From positions 1 to 34,922 of the forward strand of contig JABFSF010000063.1 in the NCBI GenBank assembly GCA_013140755.1: a stretch of 34,922 bases of DNA. Reading direction: 5' to 3'. The notes below the pieces were generated by a model. The model saw only the letters and a list, made by a program, of their open reading frames with translations. It made no database searches and was not told the DNA's origin. The DNA is from Methylotenera sp. (GTDB lineage Bacteria > Pseudomonadota > Gammaproteobacteria > Burkholderiales > Methylophilaceae). The position numbers were made by a program, and so were the translations under genes. Of this stretch, positions 1 to 6,997 are shown piece after piece (position 1 is the stretch's first letter; each line of letters starts with the position of its first letter).

Positions 1-53
1 CCTGCAAACAGTGTTAATAAGATTAAAACTATTACTAAATGGAGTCGTTTCAT
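1..53 (-). CDS. Periplasmic adaptor (CusB-like), N-terminus only
   Basis: The first codons of a minus-strand gene that runs off the left edge. The 17 complete codons read MKRLHLVIVLILLTLFA, a basic start followed by a hydrophobic stretch, as in a signal peptide or membrane anchor. An AAAGGA ribosome site lies about 7 bases before the ATG. It follows a TolC-type gene and a CusB-like metal-binding lipoprotein on the same strand, so the expected product is the membrane-fusion protein of a heavy-metal RND pump, with the pump gene further left. The identity is inferred from context; only the signal-like start is seen. Confidence 0.6.
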   Translation of the reverse strand, partial: MKRLHLVIVLILLTLFA

Positions 54-79
54 TTTATTTCCTTTATATTTGCGCTTGC

Positions 80-400
80 TTACTCAGCGTATCTAGGGGC
101 TAACTTCATATCCATGAAGGGCGATTGACCTGATTTGCTAAAGTGTCTGCCTGGCACCATTGGGTCTTCCCAAAAAATGACTTTTTTACCGCTAGCATCT
201 TGTTCCACATTGTTACCACTCATATCTTTCGCATCAATCTCGTTCGGCAACATGGCTGTGGGGGTTTCTTCCATTGGCTTTTCTATCGCAGGCATTTCGG
301 TCATAGGTGCTTGACTGGTGGTTTCAGTATTTTCTTGTTTAGAACAAGCGGCTAGAGAAACTAAAAATATTGCAGCGAGTAAAGTTTGTGTTGTTTTCAT
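80..400 (-). CDS. Small lipoprotein with CusB-type heavy-metal-binding motif
   Basis: A 106-residue secreted lipoprotein. Residues 1-19 form a signal peptide ending in the lipobox LAAC, so Cys19 should be lipidated. A low-complexity Glu/Met/Pro/Thr linker follows (about 22-65). The C-terminal 30 residues carry the pattern WEDPMVPG-HF-SG-SPFMDM-L-P, which resembles the metal-binding segment at the N-terminus of CusB-type efflux adaptors, with Met and His as likely Cu(I)/Ag(I) ligands. Here the segment stands alone instead of being fused to the adaptor. The ribosome site (AAGGA) lies inside the last codons of the upstream TolC gene, only 3 bases separate the two genes, and the adaptor gene follows. 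A periplasmic copper-delivery role is an inference. Confidence 0.75.
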   Translation of the reverse strand: MKTTQTLLAAIFLVSLAACSKQENTETTSQAPMTEMPAIEKPMEETPTAMLPNEIDAKDMSGNNVEQDASGKKVIFWEDPMVPGRHFSKSGQSPFMDMKLAPRYAE

Positions 401-403
401 GAT

Positions 404-1711
404 TTATTCCTTTTCAATTTGTTTAAATAAGCGGCTATCGTTTATCAAATAACCGATTTTGATTGCAGCACGTTGCTTATCCGTCAAGATAGTCCAATGG
501 TCGAGCTCAATATCAATGACATCTCTGCGGGCTTGCCAAACCTCACCAATCGACTGTCTACCCGATTGATAAGCTGCTTGCGCAATACTTAATTTGGCGT
601 GTGCATTGGGGATAAGCTTTGTGATGCGCTCGGTTTCACGTGCGTCTGCCGCCTCAGCATCGGCCATGGCACTTTCTAGCTCAGAGGAGAGTTCACGCCG
701 CCTGTCTTCAGTGAGCTTACGAGCCTTCTCAACTAGCACCAGTTTTTCTGCGGTACGTCGGTCTTGCCGATTGGCACGGTCTAATTGCAGATCAATGGAA
801 ACCTGAAAGCTCAGCATATCGCTACGGTCGTTAAACCGTTTACCATAACCGACTTCCCAGCCCCAATTGCGCTCCAAGTTGGCTTGTGCGCTATCAACAT
901 CAAACTGTGCAACCTTTTCTGTTTGATAGGCATTGCGTAACAAAGGATGCTGCTCAAGTGCTGCTTGATTAGCGCCATGACTTAAGCTATTCGTCATCAC
1001 TGGCAGTTCGGACGCGATCGAACGAGATGCTGACTTGCCAATCCAGCGCGCCAAAGCCGCACGCGCTTTACGCTCATCACGTTGCGCGAAAATACGCTTC
1101 TCGTTTGTCATTGAGATGTCCGTATCCATACGCAACACATCACTGGTTTTAGCACCCCCAGAACTGACATTGGCTGCCAATAACTTTCGTTCGGCTGTCA
1201 TGTCATCAATCAAGCGCTGATAAAGCTCAGACTTACGTTGTGCTTCATAAGCATCGAGCCAAGCTAACGCAACATCACGCTCAATGGTTCTGGCTGTGGC
1301 AACTTGTTCAGTCTGAAATTGATCCGCTTCAGCCAGCATACGATTAGACGCTAGTTCACGTTTTTTAAGCGGAATGACATCTTGCGAAATACCTACATTG
1401 ACCATGGTCTGATCATCACGGTTATAACGTAAGGCATCGCTCGTCGTCACGGGCAGATTGATCACACCAAACTTGACTTTGGGATCTGGTAATTGACCTT
1501 CTGCGATAGCCGCCTGGCGTGACGAAGCTGCCGCATCATCTAGTGATTGCAGCAAAGGTTGGTTTTGCGTGGCTAACTGTATGGTTTCAGCTAATGTCAG
1601 CGGCTCTTCTGCTTTCGCAGAGCCAGCTTTTAAAGACATAGCTAATACCACCATAATGCAAAACCACATGCATATTATTTTTGGCTTATAAGCCAATCTG
1701 GGGGCGTTCAT
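404..1711 (-). CDS. TolC-family outer membrane efflux protein (CusC-like)
   Basis: A 435-residue outer membrane factor that would form the exit duct of a tripartite heavy-metal efflux pump. The N-terminus is a long signal sequence with a hydrophobic core at about 13-32, cut near AKA-EE. The rest shows the two long helical, Ala/Gln/Arg-rich repeats of the TolC fold, including a 'LTLAETIQLATQNQP' start typical of OEP repeats. AGGAG lies 7 bases before the ATG. It sits between a Cys/Met-rich secreted protein gene and the metal-binding lipoprotein plus adaptor genes, which favours copper/silver (CusC/CzcC-like) over drug efflux. A shorter start at Met15 is possible. The metal specificity is inferred from the neighbours. 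Confidence 0.85.
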   Translation of the reverse strand: MNAPRLAYKPKIICMWFCIMVVLAMSLKAGSAKAEEPLTLAETIQLATQNQPLLQSLDDAAASSRQAAIAEGQLPDPKVKFGVINLPVTTSDALRYNRDDQTMVNVGISQDVIPLKKRELASNRMLAEADQFQTEQVATARTIERDVALAWLDAYEAQRKSELYQRLIDDMTAERKLLAANVSSGGAKTSDVLRMDTDISMTNEKRIFAQRDERKARAALARWIGKSASRSIASELPVMTNSLSHGANQAALEQHPLLRNAYQTEKVAQFDVDSAQANLERNWGWEVGYGKRFNDRSDMLSFQVSIDLQLDRANRQDRRTAEKLVLVEKARKLTEDRRRELSSELESAMADAEAADARETERITKLIPNAHAKLSIAQAAYQSGRQSIGEVWQARRDVIDIELDHWTILTDKQRAAIKIGYLINDSRLFKQIEKE

Positions 1712-1741
1712 GAGAGCTCTCCTAAAACTTAAATGTGACGA

Positions 1742-1765
1742 ATTAGGGCGTAATTACGCCCTAAT
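1742..1765. repeat. Perfect 24-bp palindrome between two efflux-operon genes
   Basis: A perfect palindrome with arms ATTAGGGCG and CGCCCTAAT around a TAATTA centre. It lies in the 63-base gap between the stop of the 118-residue gene and the start of the TolC-type gene, 31 bases before the TolC ATG. In RNA it would form a GC-clamped stem. No T-run follows on the minus strand, so a partial terminator, an mRNA-stability or processing hairpin, or a dimeric regulator site are all possible. Confidence 0.7.
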
Positions 1766-1774
1766 GGCATCAAT

Positions 1775-2131
1775 TCAAGCTGGAGGCTTTAACGGTGGGG
1801 ATAGATCTACAGACTTTTCAGATGGAACGAAAGTAGGGAATAAGGTTGCGGCAGAAGCAGCAAAGACATATTTAATAGGCGATTCGATGGATGTAACCTG
1901 CATAAACTGGCAACTGACACCCATCGCACAAGATTTATGTTCAGTACTAGATTTGTGCTTATCTTTACCGATCGAGCCTTCATGACAGTTTTTCATACCA
2001 GCCATATCATTAGAGTGCATAGAAGACATAATCGAATGAGAAGCACATGAAGTCACACAAATAGCAGCTAGCGCTGGGCTTGAAGTCAGGGCTAAAATCA
2101 ACACCATTGCAATAGCACGAAAGAATTTCAT
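1775..2131 (-). CDS. Secreted Cys/His/Met-rich protein heading the efflux operon
   Basis: A 118-residue protein with a clear Sec signal peptide (about 1-22, ending ALA). The mature part is rich in putative soft-metal ligands: five Cys (CVTSC, NCHEG, SCAMGVSC), several His, and Met-rich stretches (SIMSSMHSNDMAGMKNCH). The C-terminus ends in a Pro-rich SPPLKPPA tail, as seen in small proteins near copper-efflux operons. It is the first gene of the TolC/adaptor operon on the minus strand. I do not recognise a named family; periplasmic copper or silver binding is inferred from composition and context. Confidence 0.65.
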   Translation of the reverse strand: MKFFRAIAMVLILALTSSPALAAICVTSCASHSIMSSMHSNDMAGMKNCHEGSIGKDKHKSSTEHKSCAMGVSCQFMQVTSIESPIKYVFAASAATLFPTFVPSEKSVDLSPPLKPPA

Positions 2132-2231
2132 GATTCAATGACTTTATCATCATGATTTAGTTTCAACAAGTTACTTATGTCCATTTTCTATCATTATTGT
2201 TGATTAACACTGGTAAGCATATGATAACGAT

Positions 2232-2423
2232 ATGGAATCAAATAAAATTTGGAAACTTAAGCTAATTGACCCAGGAGATGGGTTTGGCGAGGCTTTGGTC
2301 GAACTTCCTGATGAGCTTTTAGCTAAAGTTGGTTGGGTTGAAGGTGAGTTGCTAGAAATTGAGCAAGTTGAAAATTGTATAGTCATAAAAAACCTGACTC
2401 TAAATCATCGTACTAGACAATAA
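2232..2423 (+). CDS. AbrB/MazE-like DNA-binding protein
   Basis: A 63-residue protein resembling the swapped-hairpin AbrB fold: a beta strand with a polar turn (KLIDPGDGFGEALVELPDELLAKVGWVEGE), then ELLEIEQVENCIVIKN. The 'LPDELLAKVG..EGE.LEIE' pattern is characteristic of AbrB/MazE/SpoVT proteins, which bind DNA as dimers and often act as antitoxins or transition regulators. No partner toxin is adjacent; the next gene starts 128 bases on and looks unrelated to MazF or PIN proteins. It reads away from the metal-efflux operon across a 100-base divergent gap. The target is unknown. Confidence 0.65.
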   Translation: MESNKIWKLKLIDPGDGFGEALVELPDELLAKVGWVEGELLEIEQVENCIVIKNLTLNHRTRQ

Positions 2424-2551
2424 AAAAGACCTCTCAATGATCGTGTACTAAGTTTAATCAATACCAAAGAGAGCCGAGCCAATTTCAAGGCAGTCGGAAT
2501 TAATAAGTCTTGCCGCAAGGCGAGTAGTTAAATGAAAAACAGTAAGAGTTT

Positions 2552-3010
2552 ATGGATATTGAAATGGGTTATATTGTGACTGCGCCTATTTTCATGCTGA
2601 TGACTGAGCAGAAGTGTTCATTATGTGATGAAAGTAATATTGTTGTTTTACTGGCGACGCTGAATGAGCCGCGTGAGAAAGATGATCTATCAGCAGTGAT
2701 TTCTGGTGAAGTATTTATACTCAATTATATTGAAACTCTGCCAGATGATTTGTATGCGCTTATTTTAGATCGACATCCAAATTACAGAATTGAGCATAGT
2801 TTAACTGCTGGGGCAGATTACTATATGACAGTTTGTGGATGTGGTGGACATTATGGCGATCATTACGTTAGTAATAAAATATCTGAAACTATGCTCTTAA
2901 ATCCCAGCACACTGAATGTTCAGAAGCTTATAAATGAGGGATGCTGGTCAATTCCTTGTAACTACTCTTATGGTAGTTATGATAGTAATTTATTAAATAA
3001 AGCTCTTTGA
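2552..3010 (+). CDS. Orphan protein with CxxC and CGCGG motifs
   Basis: A 152-residue protein that I do not recognise. It has a CSLC pair near residue 22 and a second cysteine group in VCGCGGHYGDHYV near 113-125. Together these look like a split zinc-ribbon, with His/Asp nearby as further ligands. There is no signal peptide or membrane segment. The ribosome site is weak (AAGAG), so a start at the second Met (residue 5) cannot be excluded. It sits in a patchwork zone between an AbrB-like gene and a truncated permease. The metal binding is a guess from the motifs. Confidence 0.5.
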   Translation: MDIEMGYIVTAPIFMLMTEQKCSLCDESNIVVLLATLNEPREKDDLSAVISGEVFILNYIETLPDDLYALILDRHPNYRIEHSLTAGADYYMTVCGCGGHYGDHYVSNKISETMLLNPSTLNVQKLINEGCWSIPCNYSYGSYDSNLLNKAL

Positions 3011-3013
3011 GAC

Positions 3014-3394
3014 TTAAGAGTGTCGCCAAACTTTAATTGATGACACAACTAATATAACTGCAAGTATAGGTAAAAGTAATGAAACTGGAATTACACCTAA
3101 CAGGCGTCCGCCAATAAAAGCACCTAATAGAGATCCTGCAGCCATTATTAAAAGAAAACTTTTTTTCGCTTTGATGATGCTAAAGCTTTTATCTTGACTA
3201 TATCGAGTAAAACCTACAATCATCGTAGGAAGGCTCACAGCCAATGATAAGCTACCAGCAAGCTTGATATCAACACCAAATAGCAGAACAATGGTCGGTA
3301 TAAGTAACTCACCTCCTGCAACACCCATGAGTGCTGCAACCACACCAATACCAAAGCCAACAATGACACCAGCGATCGCTAAAGACACTCCCAT
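3014..3394 (-). pseudogene. TauE/SafE permease remnant (C-terminal half)
   Basis: The 126-residue reading frame corresponds to only the second half of a TauE/SafE (sulfite or sulfonate exporter) membrane protein, normally about 250 residues. It has roughly four hydrophobic segments and the typical half-repeat GFGIGVVAALMGVAGGELLIP. Upstream of the ATG four more sense codons continue, then an in-frame TAA, so the N-terminal half is missing and is not found elsewhere in the window. The break lies near 3395-3410, where the AT-richer block with the orphan gene and transposition module begins. I read it as a gene cut by insertion or deletion. A functional half-size transporter is less likely. Confidence 0.65.
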
Positions 3395-3429
3395 TAATGC
3401 GGGACGTTAGTTTATGACCTATAAACAAA

Positions 3430-3855
3430 CTATACAGAAAAAATTACTTTGATATCTTCAATATTTTCTTCAGTAACACTTATGTCGCTGGAGTAATATT
3501 TATTTCCATTGCATAGTTCATAGATATCAATTTTCATTTTGTAATCCTCTTCGCTAGCTACTCCAGTACTAACCTGAGCAACCTGATCCATTTTCCATGA
3601 CTCTGTAGAGTTTATATGCGGTGGCGACACTACATATAAACCTTTAATAGCCACATTCTGGTTAGCACGTAGTTCGTTCAGCTGTAATGGATTGGATAAT
3701 ATATACGAGGTTCGAATACTGATTTCATCTTCAGTAATTTGGCAGTCAGCAACGAACCACGGTGCATTTATCATCAATTCCGCATATGCCCACGCACTCT
3801 CATCAGGGTAAGAAATTGGCAAGGAAATTCTGGCATGATCAAAAGTTTGGAACAT
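3430..3855 (-). CDS. Hypothetical protein divergent from XRE regulator
   Basis: A protein of unknown family. I place the start at the ATG at 3855 (141 residues, MFQTFDHARISLP); the frame stays open upstream to a TTG at 3876. It is mostly alternating hydrophobic/polar, suggesting beta strands (ARISLPISY, CQITEDEISIRTSYIL, VAIKGLYVV, KMKIDIYELC), with no signal peptide or membrane helix. It is transcribed away from the XRE gene across a 99-base gap containing a palindrome, a common arrangement for a repressor and its target. It may be cargo of the neighbouring Tn7-like module. I cannot assign a function. Confidence 0.5.
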   Translation of the reverse strand: MFQTFDHARISLPISYPDESAWAYAELMINAPWFVADCQITEDEISIRTSYILSNPLQLNELRANQNVAIKGLYVVSPPHINSTESWKMDQVAQVSTGVASEEDYKMKIDIYELCNGNKYYSSDISVTEENIEDIKVIFSV

Positions 3856-3888
3856 ATGCTCGCTTTTCGATATCAATCACAAAATGAA

Positions 3889-3913
3889 CACTATAGATTG
3901 TAGTCCTATAGTG
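3889..3913. promoter_or_regulatory. Palindromic operator candidate before XRE gene
   Basis: Perfect 8-base arms CACTATAG and CTATAGTG are separated by 9 bases, in the gap between the divergent orphan gene (start 3855) and the XRE gene (start 3955). Size, symmetry and place fit a dimeric HTH repressor site controlling both genes. Two copies of GCTAG follow at about 3913-3926. Binding by the XRE protein is an inference. Confidence 0.55.
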
Positions 3914-3954
3914 CTAGTTTTGGCTAGATGGAGGTTTCAAATTAGGTAACCTTT

Positions 3955-4254
3955 ATGAACTCCAAAGAGGCTTTCGCTAGCGCATTTAAACAGATACGAA
4001 TTTCAAGAAGACTGACTCAAGAGGACTTTTCGGACGTTTCAAGCCGGACTTATGTGAGTAGCTTAGAAAGAGCGATTAAAGGGCCGACATTAGAGAAGAT
4101 AAATTCATTGGCACTAACAATGGAGGTTCACCCTTTAACATTATTAACACTTACTTATTTGATTGAAGGTAAAGTTTCTTTGCCAGATCAAATATTTAAA
4201 TTAGTGACTAAAGAATTAAAAGAACTCAATTTATCTTTAACTGCATCAGCTTAA
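3955..4254 (+). CDS. XRE-family transcriptional regulator
   Basis: A 99-residue protein with an N-terminal helix-turn-helix of the Cro/CI type at about 10-65: FKQIRISRRLTQEDFSDVSSRTYVSSLERAIKGPTLEKINSLALTMEVHP. The C-terminal 30 residues are helical and could dimerise. It ends 11 bases from the end of the tniQ-like gene and runs toward it. The ORF fits small XRE regulators often found beside Tn7-like transposition genes. It probably binds the palindrome about 45 bases upstream and regulates itself, the divergent gene, or both. Any control of transposition is inference. Confidence 0.8.
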   Translation: MNSKEAFASAFKQIRISRRLTQEDFSDVSSRTYVSSLERAIKGPTLEKINSLALTMEVHPLTLLTLTYLIEGKVSLPDQIFKLVTKELKELNLSLTASA

Positions 4255-4265
4255 ATAGACATAAA

Positions 4266-5993
4266 TCAACTCCGTTTTCTCACAAAAGACCGTATCAAAT
4301 TAGCTCTCAATTGAAAAAGATCATTCATTCGCATTCTATATGCCAAGAGCTCGTCAAAAGTGACTTCTAGTTCATTAGAGCGTTTTTTTACCGTGTCATA
4401 ATGCCCTTTTTCATCTCTTATACTATTGCACCATTTGGGTAATCTTTTTGAGGTCATGGTTCCAATGAGCAATTCCACTCCATCATTAGTCTTTTTAAGG
4501 ATTATGGATGGACTCAACTCATGAATTTTAGCCCTGAAATGATTTTTCAAATTTATTTGACTATCAATGACATTACTATTCATTTCAACTTCGTACAACG
4601 CACATATCCAGGTTTGCAAATGTACCAATAAAAGCTGATCTATTATTTCAGTCAGAATTCCTTGGCAAATTGGAATATTTATGTATCTAAAATCCGGTTC
4701 TACTTCACTTTCAAACATAAATCCTGGGGTATATTGTTTCAAAATTTGATGAGTACCAATTTCAATGTAGCCTATCCACTTTGTTACAATTCCAGCCTCA
4801 ATGAGGTTATCAAGTGACCCAATGTCATAAAAAGAATAATTTATTTCTTTCGAATTGCACTTCCCGTAATACGTAATTGACTCTGGGATCAAGCTATCTT
4901 CAACATTTAGGAGCATTTGCAGGAGATTTAAGGTAACGATTCTAGGGCATGGAACCCTGTCAAATCTGGACATATCGTATGGTGGGTGGACATATTCATG
5001 TCCATAGCACCATCTAATTCGAGTTTTTTCAATACTTTCAAAAGAGTTTTTATATAATTTCAAACATTTGGAATGTTTTTTTAGTAAAGATTTGGGCAAA
5101 TCATTCAGGATTGTTTTCCAGATCGGCATCTCACTCTCTATACAGGTGATTTGCCGGGAATGCATGAAATGTCCAATACCCTTGGGCCCTATTTTTACTA
5201 ATAAATCTGCAATTTCAGCAGAACAAGGGTATTTCAGTGGCTTTTCAAAACTCATTGCTTTGTTTTGATGCACTGTTTTGAATACACGATTTAAACTATT
5301 TTTAGCTTTAACTTGGAGTAACAGATTGGACTCATTATTTTTACCGAACAAAATTGAATCATTTTGAAGTTTTTTTTCTGTATAAATTAACGCAGAGCAA
5401 AATTTTTTTGCTTGAGTATTAATCAATTCGTTGTCGATTAATGACCATCGAGATGTTTTTGCTGATTCCCAAATAGCAGAGTTCAGGAACCACGTATCAA
5501 ATATGGGTTTTAAAAGTTTAATATCATTTCTAAAGCCCTTTATTGATTTCTCTTTATTGGTGACGTTGACTAAGTTGTCGCCATGAATGAAGCATTTATC
5601 TACCCAATGAATTTGGTGTAATTCTGAGTGATATCCCGCTGCCATACAAGTTGGACAATATGAAAACATATTGTTACCCCACAGAGAATACCTAGTCTGC
5701 TTGTACAACTTGGGTAGATCATTAATAAGATTTAAGGAAAGTTTTGATACTATAGAGATCGGTTCTTCAAACAGCTTTGCTAGTTTGGCAAAATCGAAAT
5801 CAGGATTATCGAAAGTATTATCTGAGTCAATATAGCTACCATTACCATTGAATTCGCTTATAAGGTTGTAAAACTCTTTAGGTTTAACCTTATTCAAATA
5901 ACAGTATTTTGCTCCAATTGAACCAATCGACTCGTATATTCTTAACGTACCCGGTCGCCAAGATGTCTGATCATATTCAGCGAGTAAAGCCAT
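4266..5993 (-). CDS. tniQ: TniQ/TnsD-family target-selection protein
   Basis: A 575-residue protein of the TniQ family, which picks the target site for Tn7-like transposition and passes it to TnsC. The family zinc finger is visible: CPTC at 113-116, a Gly/His-rich spacer, then C134-x2-H137 (SYCPTC...HQIHWVDKCFIHG). The remainder (about 150-575) lacks motifs I can name. The size is closer to sequence-specific TnsD (about 500 residues) than to short TniQ (about 400), which suggests, without proving, a fixed-site targeting mode. It is the last gene of the operon, 3 bases after tnsC. The reading frame is intact. Confidence 0.85.
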   Translation of the reverse strand: MALLAEYDQTSWRPGTLRIYESIGSIGAKYCYLNKVKPKEFYNLISEFNGNGSYIDSDNTFDNPDFDFAKLAKLFEEPISIVSKLSLNLINDLPKLYKQTRYSLWGNNMFSYCPTCMAAGYHSELHQIHWVDKCFIHGDNLVNVTNKEKSIKGFRNDIKLLKPIFDTWFLNSAIWESAKTSRWSLIDNELINTQAKKFCSALIYTEKKLQNDSILFGKNNESNLLLQVKAKNSLNRVFKTVHQNKAMSFEKPLKYPCSAEIADLLVKIGPKGIGHFMHSRQITCIESEMPIWKTILNDLPKSLLKKHSKCLKLYKNSFESIEKTRIRWCYGHEYVHPPYDMSRFDRVPCPRIVTLNLLQMLLNVEDSLIPESITYYGKCNSKEINYSFYDIGSLDNLIEAGIVTKWIGYIEIGTHQILKQYTPGFMFESEVEPDFRYINIPICQGILTEIIDQLLLVHLQTWICALYEVEMNSNVIDSQINLKNHFRAKIHELSPSIILKKTNDGVELLIGTMTSKRLPKWCNSIRDEKGHYDTVKKRSNELEVTFDELLAYRMRMNDLFQLRANLIRSFVRKRS

Positions 5994-5996
5994 TGT

Positions 5997-6986
5997 TTAC
6001 TTACCTGAACGATTCATTTCAAGGATTTTTCGTATTTTTAGTGACTCTCTAAAGCCGGATGCTTTTACTGCATCCATGACAATGGATTGTTGGATGTCCA
6101 GAAATTCCCCATCGCTGTCGACCAGAGTGTTGAGAGTACCAATTAAAGCCGCTGTGAAATAATGCATTGGTACCACTACACTTCCACTCACACCTGATGC
6201 AATCCAAAGTGTTTCAAATGCGGACCACATAGCAGGACCTAGGGCATTTAGTTTGAATCCACTATTTATAGCTTGCGGGATAAAGTTTTCTGCGAAAAGA
6301 ATATTATTTTCAATGGGGTAAATAGTATTATGAAATTCTATTAGGGCTGAAATCAAATCCTCTTGTGCGCTTATTCCAGTAAACTCCAATTCGCGCGCCA
6401 TGAATCGACCAACTATTTGCTCTTTGCCTGTCTCTATAAAGTTTGTTTTTACCTCTTCCAATTCTGGTTGTCCGACAAGCAAACAAAATAATCTACAACC
6501 GTTAATGTCTAATTCATTACTAATGTTTAAAAGCCATTTGTAATGCTCATTTTTAAGAAATTGAGCTTCATCGAAAAAAATAACTGCAGCATTAATGGTG
6601 GCTCTCTTTGCTCTAGTCACCAACCATTCATTTAATGCGTCACGCTTATCTCCCGCTGAACCTACCATATAATGCCTATGCCTTACACAGTGCAAAATAT
6701 GCTGGAAAAACGCTTTCTCAGATGCAATGTTTTGATTTCTAACTGGCACTTCTATTAGTGGAAAATTTCCAATTAACTCTACTAACATCTTTAAAGCCCA
6801 TCTTGTAGCAGAAGTTTTACCCAGCCGAGGTTGCCCGTACACCAATCCACCATGAGAGCCAGTCGTTAGCCAATTGCTTATAACTTTTAAATAATTTGCG
6901 CAGATAGGTGTTTTAATCAGAAATGCACGGCCAGCCATCATCCGGGTCGATATTTTTGTACGCTCAACACTTTGAAGATATGGCAT
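5997..6986 (-). CDS. tnsC: TnsC-like AAA+ ATPase (transposition regulator)
   Basis: A 329-residue AAA+ ATPase that would bridge target selector and transposase. Walker A is G51-QPRLGKTS (GxxxxGKT/S) and Walker B is AVIFFDEAQ with D139-E140. A QPELEEV stretch later (GQPELEEVKTNF) resembles the sensor region of TniB/TnsC proteins. It lies 11 bases after tnsB and 3 bases before tniQ, so the three are very likely co-translated. Both nucleotide-binding motifs are intact, so the module may still be active. TnsC and TniB cannot be told apart firmly here; the presence of a TnsA-like gene favours TnsC. Confidence 0.88.
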   Translation of the reverse strand: MPYLQSVERTKISTRMMAGRAFLIKTPICANYLKVISNWLTTGSHGGLVYGQPRLGKTSATRWALKMLVELIGNFPLIEVPVRNQNIASEKAFFQHILHCVRHRHYMVGSAGDKRDALNEWLVTRAKRATINAAVIFFDEAQFLKNEHYKWLLNISNELDINGCRLFCLLVGQPELEEVKTNFIETGKEQIVGRFMARELEFTGISAQEDLISALIEFHNTIYPIENNILFAENFIPQAINSGFKLNALGPAMWSAFETLWIASGVSGSVVVPMHYFTAALIGTLNTLVDSDGEFLDIQQSIVMDAVKASGFRESLKIRKILEMNRSGK

Positions 6987-6997
6987 ATACCCTCCCC

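Noticed and set aside
2441-2470. Left transposon end near TGTACTAAGTTT
   Set aside because: It starts with TGT, but shows no convincing match to the TGTCAGTACTTT repeat on the other side and no duplicated target.
2424-2551. Transposase remnant between the AbrB-like and orphan genes
   Set aside because: Short translated pieces are interrupted by stops and match no transposase motif I can name.
2232-3010. Toxin-antitoxin pair
   Set aside because: An AbrB-like small gene precedes another gene, but the 128-base gap, the order and the lack of MazF, PIN or other toxin motifs in the second protein argue against it.
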